64,000 bases of DNA from Flavobacterium oncorhynchi (GTDB lineage: Bacteria > Bacteroidota > Bacteroidia > Flavobacteriales > Flavobacteriaceae): assembly GCF_002217355.1 (NCBI RefSeq), contig NZ_MUHA01000007.1, forward strand, positions 307,519-371,518, given 5' to 3'. Positions 60,520 through 64,000 of the stretch are shown in pieces (the stretch's first letter is position 1; each line of letters opens with the position of its first letter). A program made the translations under genes and the position numbers. The notes below the pieces were generated by a model that made no database searches, was not told where the DNA came from, and saw only the letters and a list, made by a program, of their open reading frames with translations.

Positions 60520-61747
60520 TGTTTAATTTAAACTTTTTAACCACCAACGCAGAGTTGGTTCCTCCGAAACCGAAAGAATTGGACAAAAATATGTCAAATT
60601 TTTTGTTTAACGTAGTTTTAACTAAATTTAATTTAGAAGCATCTTCATCGGGATTGTCTAAATTGATGTTTGGCGCAATAAAATCATGCTGCATCATTAT
60701 GATAGAATAAATGACTTCACTTGCTCCAGCCATCCAGCATTCGTGACCTGTCATTGATTTTGTAGAACTTACGTATGGGTTTTTCTCGCCAAAAACTTCA
60801 AAGATAGCTTTAGCTTCATTTGCATCTCCAACAGGGGTTGAGGTTGCATGTGCATTGATATATTCAATATCTGATGCTTTTAGTTTTGCATCGTCAAGAG
60901 CTCTTTGCATTGCTGTGGCAGGTCCTTCGACATTTGGAGTCGAAATATGTCCGCCGTTTGATGAAAAACCGTAACCCGAAACTTCGGCAATAATGTTTGC
61001 GCCGCGTGCAATTGCAGATTCGTAACTTTCTAGAATTAAAGTTGCGCCGCCGCCGCTTGGAATTAATCCGTCGCGATCCTTGTCAAAAGGTCTAGAAGCT
61101 TTTTCGGGATCATTTTCTCTATTCGAAAAAACGCCTAATCCGTCAAAACTGCTCATAGCATATTTATTAATTTCTTGTGCACCGCCGGTAATAATAATAT
61201 CTTGAAAACCACTTTTTATTAAAAAATAAGCAAGTCCGATAGAATGTGAACCGCTCGCACAAGCTGCACTAACCGTTAAATTAATACCTCGCAGTTTAAA
61301 AATCGTTGAAAGATTCATTGTAACGGTAGAATTCATGGATTTAAAAATAGCTCCAGAACCAATTAAAGCGGTGTCTTTTTTCTCACGTACAATATCTGTA
61401 GCATCAATAACAGCTTTAGAAACGCTGTCATTTCCATACATAATTCCAACCTCGCGATTTTCAAAAAAAGCGTCGTCAATATTAGCATTTTTCAATGCTT
61501 CGATAGTCGCCATATAAGCATATTCGGTTTCTTCACCAATGCTCATACGCTGTCTGCGTGTCAATAAATTTTTTAAATCAGCTTTCGGAACCATTCCTGT
61601 TAAGGCTGATTGAAAACCAAATTCTTTTCGGTCAGAATCAAATAGAATACCTGATTTTCCGTTATATAATGATTCCTTCACTTCATTTAAAGAAGTTCCG
61701 ATACAAGAATAAATTCCCATTCCAGTAATTACAACTCTCTTATTCAT
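60512..61747 (-). CDS. beta-ketoacyl-ACP synthase II (FabF-like)
   Basis: The 411-residue enzyme has Cys163 in SAACASGS, the histidines in NAHATSTPVGD and MTGHECWM, and the C-terminal FGFGGTNSALV, so it is an intact KAS II. It may elongate the polyene or a fatty chain for the resorcinol. A repeat-rich spacer (61748-61939) separates it from the ketoreductase gene. Confidence 0.92.
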   Translation of the reverse strand: MNKRVVITGMGIYSCIGTSLNEVKESLYNGKSGILFDSDRKEFGFQSALTGMVPKADLKNLLTRRQRMSIGEETEYAYMATIEALKNANIDDAFFENREVGIMYGNDSVSKAVIDATDIVREKKDTALIGSGAIFKSMNSTVTMNLSTIFKLRGINLTVSAACASGSHSIGLAYFLIKSGFQDIIITGGAQEINKYAMSSFDGLGVFSNRENDPEKASRPFDKDRDGLIPSGGGATLILESYESAIARGANIIAEVSGYGFSSNGGHISTPNVEGPATAMQRALDDAKLKASDIEYINAHATSTPVGDANEAKAIFEVFGEKNPYVSSTKSMTGHECWMAGASEVIYSIIMMQHDFIAPNINLDNPDEDASKLNLVKTTLNKKFDIFLSNSFGFGGTNSALVVKKFKLNNE

Positions 61748-61793
61748 CGTCTTTCAAAGTAATTTTATATCCGTTACGTGTAATTTTGTTTTT

Positions 61794-61928
61794 AACACAT
61801 AGAAAAATAGCTTTTGTAAACTCAAAATAGGCGTTTCACTTATTTGAAATACACATAGCAATCTATGTTAAAGAAATGCATTTCTTTTTTGCATTCTTTT
61901 CACATAAAATTCTATGTTTCTATGTGTT
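61794..61928. repeat. intergenic inverted repeats with ACATAGA words
   Basis: AACACATAGAAA (61794-61805) has its complement at 61917-61928, and related words (ACACATAGCAATCTATG, CACATAAAATTCTATG) lie between. The 192-base gap 61748-61939 holds no gene. Confidence 0.6.
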
Positions 61929-61939
61929 TAAAATATTTT

Positions 61940-62671
61940 TTAAGAATATATCCCTCCGTTTATATTGATAATTTCACCGGTAATATAACTTGATTTTTTT
62001 GAAATCAAAAAGCTTACCAAATCTGCTACTTCTTCAGCTTCGCCAAAACGATTTACAGGAATTAGTTTTAATAATTCTTTCTCGTCCAGCTCACTTGTCA
62101 TGTCAGTTCTAATGAATCCCGGGGCAACAGCATTTACGGTAATGTTACGTTTTGCTACTTCTTGTGCCAATGCTTTTGTGGCAGCAACAATTGCACCTTT
62201 TGCTGCGGAATAATTGGTTTGTCCTGCTGTTCCTTTTACACCAGAAACCGAAACCATATTTACGATTCGGCCATATTTATTACGGAGCATTTTTTGAATG
62301 AAAAACTGAGTTACATTAAAAAACCCGTTTAGACTTGTGTTTACAACACCGTTCCAATCTTCTGGAGTCATCCACATAAAAAGACCATCTTTTGTAATTC
62401 CGGCATTGTTTACAATAGCTTCTACAATTGCTTCAGGATTAGCTTCCTGCCATTTTGTTAAAACATTTTGTACTTGTTCAAAATTAGCAACATCAAAACC
62501 TAAGATTTCTCCTGTTGCTCCTAATTTTTGTATTTCCTGAAGTGTTTCTTCAGCAGCGGTTTTGTTTGAATGGTAATTGATCAAAATATGATAATTAGAT
62601 TCAACAGCTAATTTTTTACAAATAGCACTTCCAATTCCTCTGGAACCGCCTGTTACTAATACACATTTCAT
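61940..62671 (-). CDS. 3-oxoacyl-ACP reductase (SDR, FabG-type)
   Basis: The 243-residue short-chain dehydrogenase has the NADPH loop GGSRGIG (8-14), the NNAG motif near residue 88 and the active site Ser141/Tyr154/Lys158 (YSAAKG). It should reduce the beta-keto group after each condensation, the ApeQ-type step. Only nine bases separate it from the WG-repeat gene upstream, so both are on one transcript. It is likely the cluster's own reductase, separate from housekeeping fabG. Confidence 0.88.
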   Translation of the reverse strand: MKCVLVTGGSRGIGSAICKKLAVESNYHILINYHSNKTAAEETLQEIQKLGATGEILGFDVANFEQVQNVLTKWQEANPEAIVEAIVNNAGITKDGLFMWMTPEDWNGVVNTSLNGFFNVTQFFIQKMLRNKYGRIVNMVSVSGVKGTAGQTNYSAAKGAIVAATKALAQEVAKRNITVNAVAPGFIRTDMTSELDEKELLKLIPVNRFGEAEEVADLVSFLISKKSSYITGEIININGGIYS

Positions 62672-62680
62672 AAGTGAAAT

Positions 62681-63916
62681 TTATTTCTTTTTCTTAGCTA
62701 CTGGTTTCGGTGTCGATTTAGCAGCAGGTTTTGTTGTTTTTGTTTCTTGTTTTGGAGCTTCAGCGGGAGCTGCAGCTGCAACTGGCTGAGGTTTTTCTGC
62801 AGATTTTGAAAACAGCTCAGCATTTTCAAACCATTGATTGCTTAATACTGTTCCGTCTGGTTTAAGAAAACCCCATTTTCCTTCATTTTTTACTCTTGCA
62901 ACGCCATCTATAAAACCTTTGTCTTGTTGTACAAACATAGCAATAATGGCATTTGTAGTAATACCATATTGTGTTGGAATGATCAATTTTCCAGATTCAT
63001 TAATAAATCCCCAATTGCTTTCTTTAACTGGAGCTAAACCATTTGCACTAAAAACTTCGGCATCGTTATAAGTTGGTTCAATTACAAATTCTGCTTTTGG
63101 ATTAATGTATCCCCATTTTTTTCCAACTAAAACGGGTGCTAAATTTTTAGAAAAAGCTTTTCCTTTATCATATATTGGTAAAATGGTCCAGTTTCCTTTT
63201 AAGTCAATGTATCCAATTTTTCCATTTTTTTTAGCAAACGTCAAATCTTGTGTTTCAAAATCCCAAATTTTTTCGGCTCCATCAACTGGAATAAATTTAC
63301 CAGCACTTACAAGTCCAAAAGTTTTGTCTTTTCTAGCCCAAGTTGTGTTTTTAAAATAGTTTCCAATTTCGGCGTAAGCCGGCTCAACTACTTCTTTTCC
63401 TTCAGCATTTATAATTCCCCAGTTTTTATTCAGTTCCACTCTTGCAAAACCATTTTCAAAAGGTTTGATTTGATCGTATTTTGGTTCTAAAACTATTGCC
63501 ATTTTATTGTTGATCAGTCCAACTTTATTATTTTGTCTGAAAAAAGCAACGCCATTATTAAAATCGAATAATTTATCTGATGCAGGATTTTTTTGAATTT
63601 CTCCTTTTTTATCAATATAAACCCATTCTTTATCTTTTTGTACTATAGCAATTCCGTTGTTAAAATCTTTAGCATCTTTAAAATCAGCCGGAATTACCCA
63701 TTCTCCTTTTGCATCAATAAAACCCCATTTTCCGCCATTTTCTACTGCGGCCAAACCTTCAGAGAAGCTTTTGGCAGATTTGTACTGCGGTTCAATTTTA
63801 AAAGATCCATCTTTAGAAATATATCCAATTTTGGAATTCTTTTTAACTAATGCCAATTCTTGACTATTAACAGTTTGAATAAATACGAGCAACAAAAAAA
63901 TAAATGGTTTTTTCAT
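62681..63916 (-). CDS. secreted WG-repeat protein with a basic alanine/proline tail
   Basis: From ATG 63916 the protein has 411 residues: a signal peptide (MKKPFIFLLLVFIQTVNSQ), then about a dozen WG repeats of the form 'W/K-G-x-I-D/N' (KIGYISKDGSFKIEPQY, KWGFIDAKGEWVIPADF, and so on), and an Ala/Pro/Lys-rich tail of about 40 residues ending KKKK. WG repeats are beta-hairpins of unknown use. The tail could bind anionic envelope components. Its close coupling with the ketoreductase is odd. An upstream TTG (63931) is less likely. Confidence 0.8.
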   Translation of the reverse strand: MKKPFIFLLLVFIQTVNSQELALVKKNSKIGYISKDGSFKIEPQYKSAKSFSEGLAAVENGGKWGFIDAKGEWVIPADFKDAKDFNNGIAIVQKDKEWVYIDKKGEIQKNPASDKLFDFNNGVAFFRQNNKVGLINNKMAIVLEPKYDQIKPFENGFARVELNKNWGIINAEGKEVVEPAYAEIGNYFKNTTWARKDKTFGLVSAGKFIPVDGAEKIWDFETQDLTFAKKNGKIGYIDLKGNWTILPIYDKGKAFSKNLAPVLVGKKWGYINPKAEFVIEPTYNDAEVFSANGLAPVKESNWGFINESGKLIIPTQYGITTNAIIAMFVQQDKGFIDGVARVKNEGKWGFLKPDGTVLSNQWFENAELFSKSAEKPQPVAAAAPAEAPKQETKTTKPAAKSTPKPVAKKKK

Positions 63917-63953
63917 GATTTTAAGATTCAATATTAATAATGTAAAACAAGTT

Positions 63954-64000
63954 TTAATTGTTGATCAAATGATCTTTTACTTTTTGAACGAAAGGATACA
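63954..64000 (-). CDS. C-terminal end of an unidentified gene (partial)
   Basis: A minus-strand frame enters from the right edge and ends at a TAA (63954-63956), giving the last 14 residues YPFVQKVKDHLINN. The tail is too short to identify. In flexirubin clusters of F. johnsoniae an aromatic amino-acid ammonia-lyase is expected nearby, and this could be such a gene, but the sequence alone does not show it. Confidence 0.35.
   Translation of the reverse strand, partial: YPFVQKVKDHLINN

Noticed and set aside
62838..63863. Several plus-strand open frames of 68-85 codons
   Set aside because: They are mirror images of the repetitive WG-repeat gene on the minus strand. They lack start context and family similarity.

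Overview
The window looks like a chromosome segment of a Flavobacterium close to F. johnsoniae (Bacteroidota). The DNA is AT-rich, several genes have the Bacteroidota -7 promoter element TAnnTTTG just upstream, and the gene content is typical of flavobacteria: a SprE/PorW-type gliding and type IX secretion lipoprotein, DUF6341/DUF6427/DUF5687/DUF4292/DUF4254 families, an ATP synthase operon without beta and epsilon genes, and a flexirubin-type pigment cluster. No rRNA, tRNA, CRISPR array, phage module or complete insertion sequence was seen.

Layout. Positions 1-2230 are the end of a surface-polysaccharide-like region: a glycosyltransferase tail, an ORF6N DNA-binding protein and a PaaK/CapK-like adenylating enzyme. 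Positions 2340-14170 are housekeeping: purD, small membrane proteins, upp, DUF4254 with a GT9 glycosyltransferase, a ferredoxin reductase, a DUF5687 ABC exporter with its ATPase, and sprE. Positions 14170-20440 hold a bactofilin followed by the F-type ATPase genes (atpZ, an accessory membrane protein, atpB-E-F-H-A-G), closed by a strong terminator. Positions 20440-33700 carry a GNAT enzyme, a polysaccharide flippase, dut, a nucleotidyltransferase, a TPR protein, a DUF4292 lipoprotein, an EnvC-like protein, a CBS protein, rbfA, a LolE-type permease, a MATE transporter, an amidase and dusB.

From 33760 to the right edge almost every gene is on the minus strand and belongs to an aryl polyene plus dialkylresorcinol (flexirubin-type) pigment cluster. 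One group (57030-62671) holds the dialkylresorcinol genes darB and darA, an LpxL-like acyltransferase, an ACP, a FabF-like ketosynthase and a ketoreductase. A second group (52246-57036) holds two dehydratases, a small unknown protein, a BtrH-like acyltransferase, an ABC-2 exporter and a thioesterase. A third (46881-52159) holds three ketosynthase homologues, a ketosynthase remnant, an ACP and a polysaccharide deacetylase. A fourth (33761-46759) holds LolA and a lipoprotein, two outer-membrane barrels, a FabZ-like dehydratase, a GT2-DUF2062 fusion, an MMPL-PlsC fusion with a methyltransferase-like tail, a CrtI/RetSat-like oxidoreductase, a C45 autoproteolytic lipoprotein and an aryl-CoA ligase homologue.

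Inferred logic: a ligase activates an aryl acid, ketosynthase pairs with ketoreductase and dehydratases extend it to an aryl polyene on ACP, DarB and DarA make the resorcinol partner, and an acyltransferase joins the two as an ester. MMPL, LolA, the lipoprotein and the beta-barrels move the product to the outer membrane. The ester-forming enzyme is, to my knowledge, not firmly assigned; this window offers two structurally plausible candidates (BtrH-like and C45). Spacers inside the cluster are full of nested inverted repeats, including a MITE-like block at 41947-42185.
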